This document shows positions 26,700 to 37,412 of a stretch of 64,000 bases of DNA, one piece after another (within the stretch, counting starts at the first letter, position 1; each line of letters starts with the position of its first letter). The translations under genes were made by a program, and so were the position numbers. Origin of the DNA: Megalopta genalis (Eukaryota > Arthropoda > Insecta > Hymenoptera > Halictidae); the NCBI RefSeq assembly GCF_051020955.1, contig NW_027477081.1:1-64000 (forward strand), in the 5' to 3' direction. Below the pieces are notes generated by a model. The model saw only the letters and a list, made by a program, of their open reading frames with translations. It was not told where the DNA came from and did no database searches.

Positions 26700-28800
26700 A
26701 ATCATGTATATCACAAGTATTTGAAGCTATATCATATGTTTCGCATGGAGTCGAAGATAAGCCTTCCACTTCGCATCGATTTGAAGCTAAATCATGTGTT
26801 TCGCATGGATTTGAAGTTAACTCGTTTATTTCGCATGCAGTTGAAGCTAAATCATGTATATCACAAGTAGTTGCAGCTAAACCATTTGTTTCGCATTGAT
26901 TTGAAGTTAAATCATGTGTTTCGCATGGATTTGAATCTAACTCGTTTATTTCGCATGCTGTTGAAGCTAAATCATGTATATCACAAGTATATGAAGCTAA
27001 TCCATTTGCTTCGCATGGATTCGAAGATAATCCATATACTTCCCATTGATTTGAAGCTAAATCATGTGTTTCGCATGGATTTGAATCTAACTCGTTTGTT
27101 TCCTATAATGTTGAAACTAAATCATGTATATCACAAGTATTTGAAGCTAAACTATTCGTTTCGCATGGATTCGAAGATAAGCCTTCCACTTCTCATTGAT
27201 TTGAAGCTAAATCATGTGTTTCGCATGGATTTGAAGCTGACTCGTTTGTTTCGCATGCAGTTGAAGCTGAATCATGTATATCACAAGTATTTGCGGCTAA
27301 ACCATTTGTTTCGCATGGATTCGAAGGTAACCCTTCTACTTCGCATTGATTTTAATCTAAATCATGTGTTTCGCATGGATTTGAAGCTAACTCGTTTGTT
27401 TCGCATGCTGTTGAAGCTAAATCATGTATATCACAAGTATTTGAAGCTAAACCATTTGTTTCGCATGGATTCGAAGATAAGCCACCTACTTCGCATTGAT
27501 TTGAAGCTAAATCATGTGTTTCGCATGGATTTGAAGCTAACTCGTTTGTTTCGCATGCTGTTGAAGCTAAGTCATGTATATCACAAGTATTTGCGGCTAA
27601 ACCATTTGTTTCGCATGGATTCGAAGGTAACCCTTCTACTTCGCATTGATTTGAAGCTAAATCATGTGTTTCGCATGGATTTGAATCTAACTCGTTTGTT
27701 TCGCATGCTGTTGAAACTAAATCATGTATATCACAAGTATTTGAAGCTAAACCATTTGCTTCGCATGGATTTGAAGCTAACTCGTTTGTTTCGCATGCTG
27801 TTGAAGCTAAGTCATGTATATCACAAGTATTTGAAGCTAAACCATTTGTTTCGCATGGATTGGAAGATAAGCCTCCTACCTCGCATTGATTTGAAGCTAA
27901 ATCATGTGTTCGCATGGACTTGAAGCTACCTCGTTTGTTTCGCATTCTGTTGAAGCTAAATCAAGTGTATCACAAGTATTTGAAGCCAAACCATTTGCTT
28001 CGCATGGATTCGAAGCTCAGCCTTCTACTTCGCATTTATTAGATGGTAAATCATGCGTTTCGCATGGATTTGAAGCTAAGTCGTTTGTTTCGCATTCTGT
28101 TGAAGCTAAATCATGCATATCAGAAGTATTTGAAGCTAAACCATTTGTTTCGCATGGATTCGAAGATAAGCCTCCTACTTCGCATTGATTTGAAGCTAAA
28201 TCATGTGTTCGCATGGACTTGAAGCTACCTCGTTTGTTTCGCATTCTGTTAAAGCTAAATCATGTATATCACAAGTATTTGAAGCTAAACCATTTGCTTC
28301 GCATGGATTCGAAGGTCAGCCTTCTACTTCGCATTGATTAGCTGCTAAATCATGTGTTTCGCATGGGTTTGAAGCTAACTCGTTTGTTTCGCCTGCATTT
28401 GAAGCCATATGACTTATATTTTCAAGTTTGTGAAGCTAAATCGTTCGTTTTGCATGGATTTGAAGCTAAGCCATCAACTTCGCGTTGACGTGATGCTAAT
28501 TCATGTGTTTCGCATGGATTTGAAGCTAACTCGTTTGTTTAGCATGCAGTTGAACCTGAATCATGTATATCAAAAGTATTTGAAGCTAAACTATTCGTTT
28601 CGCATGGATTCGAAGATAAGCCTTCCACTTCGCATTGATTTGAAGCTAAATCATGTGTTTCGCATGGATTTGAAGCTAACTCGTCTGTTTCGCATGCTGT
28701 TGAAGCTAAATCATGTATATCACAAGTATTTGAAGCTATATCATATGTTTCGCATGGAATAGAAGATAACCCTTCTAATTCTTATTGATTTGAAGCTAAA
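26700..28800. repeat. Third, expanded derivative of the 2,965-bp block
   Basis: From about 26,700 this follows 24,692 onward at offset 2,008, and by 28,409 the offset to 26,101 is 2,308. The 300-bp difference is two extra canonical HOR units inserted within about 27,350-27,650. It contains the longest uninterrupted stretch without frame-shifting indels on the plus strand (26,871-27,923). CGTGATGCTAATTC and the TGAC landmark near 28,409 confirm common origin with the two preceding copies. The gap 26,483-26,699 is ordinary HOR sequence. Confidence 0.85.
26871..27923 (+). other. Longest plus-strand open frame (350 codons), not called as a gene
   Basis: The frame reads a degenerate 10-residue repeat such as LKLNHVFRMD, LKLTRLFRML and LKLNHVYHKY, rich in Leu, Lys, Arg and His. 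Its start is any of the many in-repeat ATG codons (ATGGATTTG, ATGCTGTTG), and I see no initiation context beyond the repeat. It ends when an inherited 1-bp deletion (TGTGTTCGC) shifts the register. Length reflects only the distance between indels: related copies at 21,898-22,650 and 24,863-25,615 are 300 bp shorter because they lack two HOR units. Opposite-strand frames are also open here. I do not know a protein family of this kind. Confidence 0.2.
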
Positions 28801-30364
28801 TCATGTGTTTCGGATGGATTTGAAGCTAACTCGTTTGTTTCGCATGCTGTTGAAGCTAAGTCATGTATATCACAAGTATTTGAAGCTAAACCATTTGTTT
28901 CGCATGGATTCGAAGATAAGCCTCCTACCTCGCATTGATTTGAAGCTAAATCATGTGTTCGCATGGACTTGAAGCTACCTCGTTTGTTTCGCATTCTGTT
29001 GAAGCTAAATCATGTATATCACAAGTATTTGAAGCTATATCATATGTTTCGCATGGATTCGAAGATAACCCTTCTAATTCGCATTGATTTAAAGCTAAAT
29101 CATGTGTTTCGCATGGATTTGAAGCTAACTCGTTTTTTTCGCATGCAGTTGAAGCTGAATCATGTATATCACAAGTATTTGCGGCTAAACCATTTGTTTC
29201 GCATGGATTCGAAGATAACCCTTCTAATTCGTATTGATTTGATGCTAAATCATGTGTTTCGCATGGATTTGAAGCTAACTCGTTTGTTTCGCATGCTGTT
29301 GAAGCTAAGTCAGGTATATCACAAGTATTTGAAGCTAAACCATTTGTTTCGCATGGATTCGAAGATAAGCCTCCTACTTCGCATTGATTTGAAGCTAAAT
29401 CATGTGTTCGCATGGATTTGAAGCTACCTCGTTTGTTTCGCAGGCAGTTGAAGCTGAATCATGTATATCAAAAGTATTTGAAGCTAAACTATTCGTTTCG
29501 CATGGATTCGAAGATAAGCCTTCCACTTCGCATTGATTTGAAGCTAAATCATGTGTTCCGCATGGATTTGAAGCTGACTCGTTTGTTTCGCATGCAGTTG
29601 AAGCTGAATCATGTATATCACAAGTATTTGCGGCTAAACCATTTGTTTCGCATGGATTCGAAGATAACCCTTCTAATTCGTATTGATTTGATGCTAAATC
29701 ATGTGTTTCGCATGGATTTGAAGCTAACTCGTTTGTTTCGCATGCTGTTGAAGCTAAGTCAGGTATATCACAAGTATTTGAAGCTAAACCATTTGTTTCG
29801 CATGGATTCGAAGATAAGCCTTCCACTTCGCATTGATTTGAAGCTAAATCATGTGTTCCGCATGGATTTGAAGCTGACTCGTTTGTTTCGCATGCAGTTG
29901 AAGCTGAATCATGTATATCACAAGTATTTGCGGCTAAACCATTTGTTTCGCATGGATTCGAAGATAACCCTTCTAATTCGAATTGATTTGATGCTAAATC
30001 CTGTGTTTCGCATGGATTTGAAGCTAACTCGTTTGTTTCGCATGCTGTTGAAGCTAAGTCAGGTATATCACAAGTATTTGAAGCTAAACCATTTGTTTCG
30101 CATGGATTCGAAGATAAGCCTCCTACCTCGCATTGATTTGAAGCTAAATCATGTGTTCGCATGGACTTGAAGCTACCTCGTTTGTTTCGCATTCTGTTGA
30201 AGCTAAATCAAGTGTATCACAAGTATTTGAAGCCAAACCATTTGCTTCGCATGGATTCGAAGATCAGCCTTCTACTTCGCATTTATTAGATGGTAAATCA
30301 TGCGTTTTGCATGGATTTGAAGCTAACTCGTTTGTTTCGCATACTGTTGAAGCTAAATCATGCA
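28801..30364. repeat. HOR block with an exact 300-bp tandem pair
   Basis: 29,510-29,809 and 29,810-30,109 are tandem copies at exactly 300 bp, sharing AAGTCAGGTATATC and GTGTTCCGC markers. The second copy differs near 29,981 (TTCGAATTG for TTCGTATTG) and 30,001 (TCCTGTG for TCATGTG). Because 300 is divisible by 3 and no indel occurs, the longest minus-strand frame in the window (29,395-30,192) spans this pair. No family-2 landmark is present between 28,409 and 33,587. Confidence 0.85.
29395..30192 (-). other. Longest minus-strand open frame (265 codons), Cys-containing decapeptide repeat
   Basis: After about ten out-of-register residues the frame reads units such as NQCEVGGLSS, NPCETNGLAS, NTCDIPDLAS, TACETNELAS and NPCETHDLAS: one Cys, an acidic residue after it, Leu at position 8 and Ser at position 10. 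Comparing the five canonical classes, 7 of 10 third codon positions vary against 4 of 10 first and 4 of 10 second positions, a weak coding-like bias. Against a gene: the frame is cut everywhere by inherited 1-bp indels and stops (GATCAGCC gives TGA, GATTAGCC gives TAA, TTTTAATC gives TAA). No signal peptide, unique domain or terminus is visible. It could be a decayed coding repeat or chance. Confidence 0.25.
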
Positions 30365-32662
30365 TATCACAAGTATTTGAATCTAAACCATTTGTTTCGC
30401 ATGGATTCGAAGATAAGCCTCCTACTTCGCATTGATTTGAAGCTAAATCATGTGTTCGCATGGATTTGAAGCTACCTCGTTTGTTTCGCATGCTGTTAAA
30501 GCTAAGTCATGTATATCACAAGTATTTGCGGCTAAACCACTTGTTTCGCATGGATTCGAAGATAAGCCTCCTACTTCGCATTGATTTGAAGCTAAATCAT
30601 GTGTTCGCATGGATTTGAAGCTACCTCGTATGTTTCGCAGGCAGTTGAAGCTGAATCGTGTATATCAAAAGTATTTGAAGCTAAACTATTCGTTTCGCAT
30701 GGATTCGAAGATAAGCCTTCCACTTCGCATTGATTTGAAGCTAAATCATGTGTTCCGCATGGATTTGAAGCTGACTCGTTTGTTTCGCATGCAGTTGAAG
30801 CTGAATCATGTATATCACAAGTATTTGCGGCTAAACCATTTGTTTCGCATGGATTCGAAGATAACCCTTCTAATTCGCATTGATTTGATGCTAAATCATT
30901 TGTTTCGCATGGATTCGAAGCTAACTCGTTTGTTTCGCATGCTGTTGAAGCTAAGTCAGGTTTATCACAAGTATTTGAAGCCTAACCATTTGTTTCGCAT
31001 GGATTCGAAGATAAGCCTCCTACCTCGCATTGATTTGAAGCTAAATCTTGTGTTCGCATGGACTTGAAGCTACCTCGTTTGTTTCGCATTCTGTTGAAGC
31101 TAAATCAAGTGTATCACAAGTATTTGAAGCCAAACCATTTGCTTCGCATGGATTCGAAGATCAGCCTTCTACTTCGCATTTATTAGATGGTAAATCATGC
31201 GTTTCGCATGGATTTGAAGCTAACTCGTTTGTTTCGCATACTGTTGAAGCTAAATCATGCATATCACAAGTATTTGAAGCTAAACTATTCGTTTCGCATG
31301 GATTCGAAGATAAGCCTTCCACTTCGCATTGATTTGAAGCTAAATCATGTGTTTCGCATGGATTTGAAGCTAACTCGTTTGTTTCGCATACTGTTGAAGC
31401 TAAATCATGCATATCACAAGTATTTGAAGCTAAACCATTTGTTTCGCATGGATTCGAAGATAAGCCTCCTACTTCGCATTGATTTGAAGCTAAATCATGT
31501 GTTCGCATGGATTTGAAGCTACCTCGTTTGTTTCGCATGCTGTTAAAGCTAAGTCATGTATATCACAAGTATTTGCGGCTAAACCACTTGTTTCGCATGG
31601 ATTCGAAGATAAGCCTCCTACTTCGCATTGATTTGAAGCTAAATCATGTGTTCGCATGGATTTGAAGCTACCTCGTTTGTTTCGCAGGCAGTTGAAGCTG
31701 AATCATGTATATCAAAAGTATTTGAAGCTAAACTATTCGTTTCGCATGGATTCGAAGATAAGCCTTCCACTTCGCATTGATTTGAAGCTAAATCATGTGT
31801 TTCGCATGGATTCGAAGATAAGCCTCCTACTTCGCATTGATTTGAAGCTAAATCATGTGTTCGCATGGATTTGAAGCTACCTCGTTTGTTTCGCATTCTG
31901 TTGAAGCTAAATCAAGTGTATCACAAGTATTTGAAGCCAAACCATTTGCTTCGCATGGATTCGAAGATCAGCCTTCTACTTCGCATTTATTAGATGGTAA
32001 ATCATGCGTTTCGCATGGATTTGAAGCTAACTCGTTTGTTTCGCATACTGTTGAAGCTAAATCATGCATATCACAAGTATTTGAAGCTAAACCATTTGTT
32101 TCGCATGGATTCGAAGATAAGCCTCCTACTTCGCATTGATTTGAAGCTAAATCATGTGTTCGCATGGATTTGAAGCTACCTCGTTTGTTTCGCAGGCAGA
32201 TGAAGCTGAATCATGTATATCAAAAGTATTTGAAGCTAAACTATTCGTTTCGCATGGATTCGAAGATAAGCCTTCCACTTCGCATTGATTTGAAGCTAAA
32301 TCATGTGTTCCGCATGGATTTGAAGCTGACTCGTTTGTTTCGCATGCAGTTGAAGCTGAATCATGTATATCACAAGTATTTGCGGCTAAACCATTTGTTT
32401 CGCATGGATTCGAAGATAACCCTTCTAATTCGCATTGACTTGGTGCTAAATCATGTGTTTCGCATGGATTTGAAGCTAACTCGTTTGTTTCGCATGCTGT
32501 TGAAGCTAAGTCAGGTATATCACAAGTATTTGAAGCTAAACCATTTGTTTCGCATGGATTCGAAGATAAGCCTCCTACGTCGCATTGATTTGAAGCTAAA
32601 TCATGTGTTCGCATGGACTTGAAGCTACCTCGTTTGTTTCGCATTCTGTTGAAGCTAAATCA
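30365..32662. repeat. Dispersed duplication, copy 2 (partner 19,135-21,730)
   Basis: This repeats the 19.1-21.7 kb segment with one fewer 299-bp dimer. Private differences from the partner include ATCATTTGTTTCGC at 30,897 (ATCATGTG in copy 1), GGTTTATCAC near 30,959 (GGTATATCAC in copy 1) and CTTGGTGC near 32,440 (CTTGATGC in copy 1). The 8.6 kb between the two copies holds the 2,965-bp amplification, so the flanking duplication may be older than, or independent of, that event. Confidence 0.85.
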
Positions 32663-34620
32663 AGTGTATCATAAGTATTTGAAGCCAAACCATTTGCTTC
32701 GCATGGATTCGAAGATCAGCCTTCTACTTCGCATTTATTAGATGGTAAATCATGCGTTTCGCATGGATTTGAAGCTAACTCGTTTGTTTCGCATACTGTT
32801 GAAGCTAAATCATGCATATCACAAGTATTTGAAGCTAAACCATTTGTTTCGCATGGATTCGAAGATAAGCCTCCTACTTCGCATTGATTTGTAGCTAAAT
32901 CATGTGTTCGCATGGATTTGAAGCTACCTCGTTTGTTTCGCATGCTGTTAAAGCTAAGTCATGTATATCACAAGTATTTGCGGCTAAACCACTTGTTTCG
33001 CATGGATTCGAAGATAAGCCTCCTACTTCGCATTGATTTGAAGCTAAATCATGTGTTCGCATGGATTTGAAGCTAAATCATGTGTTCGCATGGATTTGAA
33101 GCTACCTCGTTTGTTTCGCAGGCAGTTGAAGCTGAGTCATGTATATCAAAAGTATTTGAAGCTAAACTATTCGTTTCGCATGGATTCGAAGATAAGCCTT
33201 CCACTTCGCATTGATTTGAAGCTAAATCATGTGTTCCGCATGGATTTGAAGCTGACTCGTTTGTTTCGCATGCAGTTGAAGCTGAATCATGTATATCACA
33301 AGTATTTGCGGCTAAACCATTTGTTTCGCATGGATTCGAAGATAACCCTTCTAATTCGCATTGATTTGAAGCTAAATCATGTGTTTCGCATGGATTTGAA
33401 GCTAACTCGTTTGTTTCGCATGCTGTTGAAGCTAAGTCATGTATATCACAAGTATTTGCGGCTAAACCATTTGTTTCGCATGGATTCGAAGGTAACCCTT
33501 CTACTTCGCATTGATTTGAAGCTAAATCATGTGTTTCGCATGTATTTGAATCTAACTCGTTTGTTTCGCCTGCATTTGAAGCCATATCACTTATATTTTC
33601 AAGTATGTGAAGCTAAATCATTCGCTTTGCATGGATTTGAAGCTAAACCATTTGCTTCGCATGGATTCGAAGATCATCCTTCTACTTCGCATTCATTAGA
33701 TGCTAAATCATGTGTTTCGCATGGGTTTGAAGCTAACTCGTTTGTTTCGCCTGCATTTGAAGCCATATCACTTATATTTTCAAGTATGTGAAGCTAAATC
33801 ATTCGTTTTGCATGGATTTGAAGCTAAGCCATCAACTTCGCGTTGACTTGATGCTAATTCTTGTGTTTCGCATGGATTTGAAGCTAACTCGTTTGTTTCG
33901 CAGGCAGTTGAAGCTGAATCATGTATATCAAAAGTATTTGAAGCTAAACTATTCGTTTCGCATGGATTCGAAGATAAGCCTTCCACTTCGCATTGATTTG
34001 AAGCTAAATCATGTGTTCCGCATGGATTTGAAGCTGACTCGTTTGTTTCGCATGCAGTTGAAGCTGAATCATGTATATCACAAGTATTTGCGGCTAAACC
34101 ATTTGTTTCGCATGGATTCGTAGGTAACCCTTCTACTTCGCATTGATTTTAATCTAAATCATGTGTTTCGCATGGATTTGATGCTAACTCGTTTATTTCG
34201 CATGCTGTTGAAGCTAAATCATGTATATCACAAGTATTTGAAGCTAATCCATTTGCTTCGCATGGATTCGAAGATCATCCTTCTACTTCGCATTCATGAG
34301 ATGCTAAATCATGTGTTTCGCATGGGTTTGAAGCTAACTCGTTTGTTTCGCCTGCATTTGAAGCCATATCACTTATATTTTCAAGTATGTGAAGCTAAAT
34401 CATTCGTTTTGCATGGATTTGAAGCTAAGCCATCAACTTCGCGTTGACTTGATGCTAATTCTTGTGTTTCGCATGGTTTTGAAGCTAACTCGTTTGTTTC
34501 GCATACTGTTGAAGCTAAATCATGCATATCACAAGTATTTGAAGCTAAACCATTTGTTTCGCATATATTCGAAGATAAGCCTCCTACTTCGCATTGATTT
34601 GAAGCTAAATCATGTGTTCG
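32663..34620. repeat. HOR block with three clustered C' landmarks
   Basis: C' cores lie at 33,587, 33,768 and 34,369. A monomer duplication at about 33,055-33,113 (two successive TGTGTTCGCATGG monomers) breaks the five-monomer order. AAGTGTATCATAAG near 32,661 and ATTTGTAGC near 32,887 are single-copy variants. From here rightward family-2 units become frequent. No gene or unique sequence is seen. Confidence 0.75.
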
Positions 34621-35216
34621 CATGGATTTGAAGCTACCTCGTTTGTTTCGCATGCAGTTGAAGCTGAATCATGTATATCACAAGTATTTGCGGCTAAACC
34701 ATTTGTTTCGCATGGATTCGAAGGTAACCCTTCTACTTCGCATTGATTTTAATCTAAATCATGTGTTTCGCATGGATTTGAAGCTAACTCGTTTATTTCG
34801 CATGCTGTTGAAGTTAAATCATGTATATCACAAGTATTTGAAGCTAAACCATTTGTTTCGCATGGATCGAAGATAAGCCTCCTACTTCGCATTGATTTGA
34901 AGCTAAATCATGTGTTCGCATGGATTTGAAGCTACCTCGTTTGTTTCGCATGCAGTTGAAGCTGAATCATGTATATCACAAGTATTTGCGGCTAAACCAT
35001 TTGTTTCGCATGGATTCGAAGGTAACCCTTCTACTTCGCATTGATTTTAATCTAAATTATGTGTTTCGCATGGATTTGAAGCTAACTCGTTTATTTCGCA
35101 TGCTGTTGAAGTTAAATCATGTATATCACAAGTATTTGAAGCTAAACCATTTGTTTCGCATGGATCGAAGATAAGCCTCCTACTTCGCATTGATTTGAAG
35201 CTAAATCATGTGTTCC
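34621..35216. repeat. 298-bp tandem pair
   Basis: 34,621-34,918 and 34,919-35,216 are tandem copies at 298 bp, two 149-bp units. Each carries two 1-bp deletions relative to canonical, TGTGTTCGC or its equivalent and GGATCGAAG for GGATTCGAAG. One substitution separates them (AAATCATGTG near 34,751 versus AAATTATGTG near 35,051). The GGATCGAAG marker returns near 36,363 and 41,156, which links these blocks. Confidence 0.85.
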
Positions 35217-37332
35217 GCATGGATTTGAAGCTGACTCGTTTGTTTCGCATGCAGTTGAAGCTGATCATGTATATCACAAGTATTTGCGGCTAAACCATTT
35301 GTTTCGCATGGATTCGAAGGTAACCCTTCTACTTCGCATTGATTTTAATCTAAATCATGTGTTTCGCATGGATTTGAAGCTAACTCGTTTGTTTCGCATG
35401 CTGTTGAAGCTAAATCATGTATATCACAAGTATTTGAAGCTAAACCATTTGTTTCGCATGGATTCGAAGATAAGCCTCCTACTTCGCATTGATTTGAAGC
35501 TAAATCATGTGTTTCGCATGGATTTGAAGCTAACTCGTTTGTTTCGCAGGCTGTTGAAGCTAAGTCATGTATATCACAAGTATTTGCGGCTAAACCATTT
35601 GTTTCGCATGGATTCGAAGGTAACCCTTCTACTTCGCATTGATTTGAAGCTAAACCATGTGTTTCGCATGGATTTGAATCTAACTCGTTTGTTTCGCATG
35701 CTGTTGAAACTAAATCATGTATATCACAAGTATTTGAAGCTAAACCATTTGCTTCGCATGGATTCGAAAATCAGCATTCTACTTCGCATTGATTAGATGC
35801 TAAATCATGTGTTTCGCATGGGTTTGAAGCTAACTCGTTTGTTTCGCCTGCATTTGAAGCCATATCACTTATATTTTCAAGTATGTGAAGCTAAATCATT
35901 CGTTTTGCATGGATTTGAAGCTAAGCCAACAACTTCGCGTTGACTTGATGCTTATTCATGTGTTTCGCATGGATTTGAAGCTAACTCGTTTGTTTCGCAG
36001 GCAGTTGAAGCTGAATCATGTATATCAAAAGTATTTGAAGCTAAACTATTCGTTTCGCATGGATTCGAAGATAAGCCTTCCACTTCGCATTGATTTGAAG
36101 CTAAATCATGTGTTCCGCATGGATTTGAAGCTGACTCGTTTGTTTCGCATGCAGTTGAAGCTGAATCATGTATATCACAAGTATTTGCGGCTAAACCATT
36201 TGTTTCGCATGGATTCGAAGGTAACCCTTCTACTTCGCATTGATTTTAATCTAAATTATGTGTTTCGCATGGATTTGAAGCTAACTCGTTTATTTCGCAT
36301 GCTGTTGAAGTTAAATCATGTATATCACAAGTATTTGAAGCTAAACCATTTGTTTCGCATGGATCGAAGATAAGCCTCCTACTTCGCATTGATTTGAAGC
36401 TAAATCATGTGTTCCGCATGGATTTGAAGCTGACTCGTTTGTTTCGCATGCAGTTGAAGCTGATCATGTATATCACAAGTATTTGCGGCTAAACCATTTG
36501 TTTCGCATGGATTCGAAGGTAACCCTTCTACTTCGCATTGATTTTAATCTAAATCATGTGTTTCGCATGGATTTGAAGCTAACTCGTTTGTTTCGCATGC
36601 TGTTGAAGCTAAATCATGTATATCACAAGTATTTGAAGCTAAACCATTTGTTTCGCATGGATTCGAAGATAAGCCTCCTACTTCGCATTGATTTGAAGCT
36701 AAATCATGTGTTTCGCATGGATTTGAAGCTAACTCGTTTGTTTCGCAGGCTGTTGAAGCTAAGTCATGTATATCACAAGTATTTGCGGCTAAACCATTTG
36801 TTTCGCATGGATTCGAAGGTAACCCTTCTACTTCGCATTGATTTGAAGCTAAACCATGTGTTTCGCATGGATTTGAATCTAACTCGTTTGTTTCGCATGC
36901 TGTTGAAACTAAATCACGTATATCACAAGTATTTGAAGCTAAACCATTTGCTTCGCATGGATTCGAAAATCAGCATTCTACTTCGCATTGATTAGATGCT
37001 AAATCATGTGTTTCGCATGGGTTTGAAGCTAACTCGTTTGTGTCGCCTGCATTTGAAGCCATATCACTTATATTTTCAAGTATGTGAAGCTAAATCATTC
37101 GTTTTGCATGGATTTGAAGCTAAGCCAACAACTTCGCGTTGACTTGATGCTTATTCATGTGTTTCGCATGGATTTGAAGCTAACTCGTTTGTTTCGCAGG
37201 CAGTTGAAGCTGAATCATGTATATCAAAAGTATTTGAAGCTAAACTATTCGTTTCGCATGGATTCGAAGATAAGCCTTCCACTTCGCATTGATTTGAAGC
37301 TAAATCATGTGTTCCGCATGGATTTGAAGCTG
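34935..37332. repeat. 1,199-bp tandem duplication
   Basis: Copies are about 34,935-36,133 and 36,134-37,332, with shared sequence running to about 37,412. The unit is 40 monomers minus 1 bp. Two substitutions were noticed: AAATCATGTA versus AAATCACGTA (36,917) and GTTTCGCCTG versus GTGTCGCCTG (37,042). A 1-bp deletion, GCTGATCATG, is shared at about 35,261 and 36,460. A related, less similar copy lies at about 40,927-42,210 (offset 5,992), where that deletion is absent. Confidence 0.87.
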
Positions 37333-37412
37333 ACTCGTTTGTTTCGCATGCAGTTGAAGCTGAATCATGTATATCACAAGTATTTGCGGCTAAACCATTT
37401 GTTTCGCATGGA

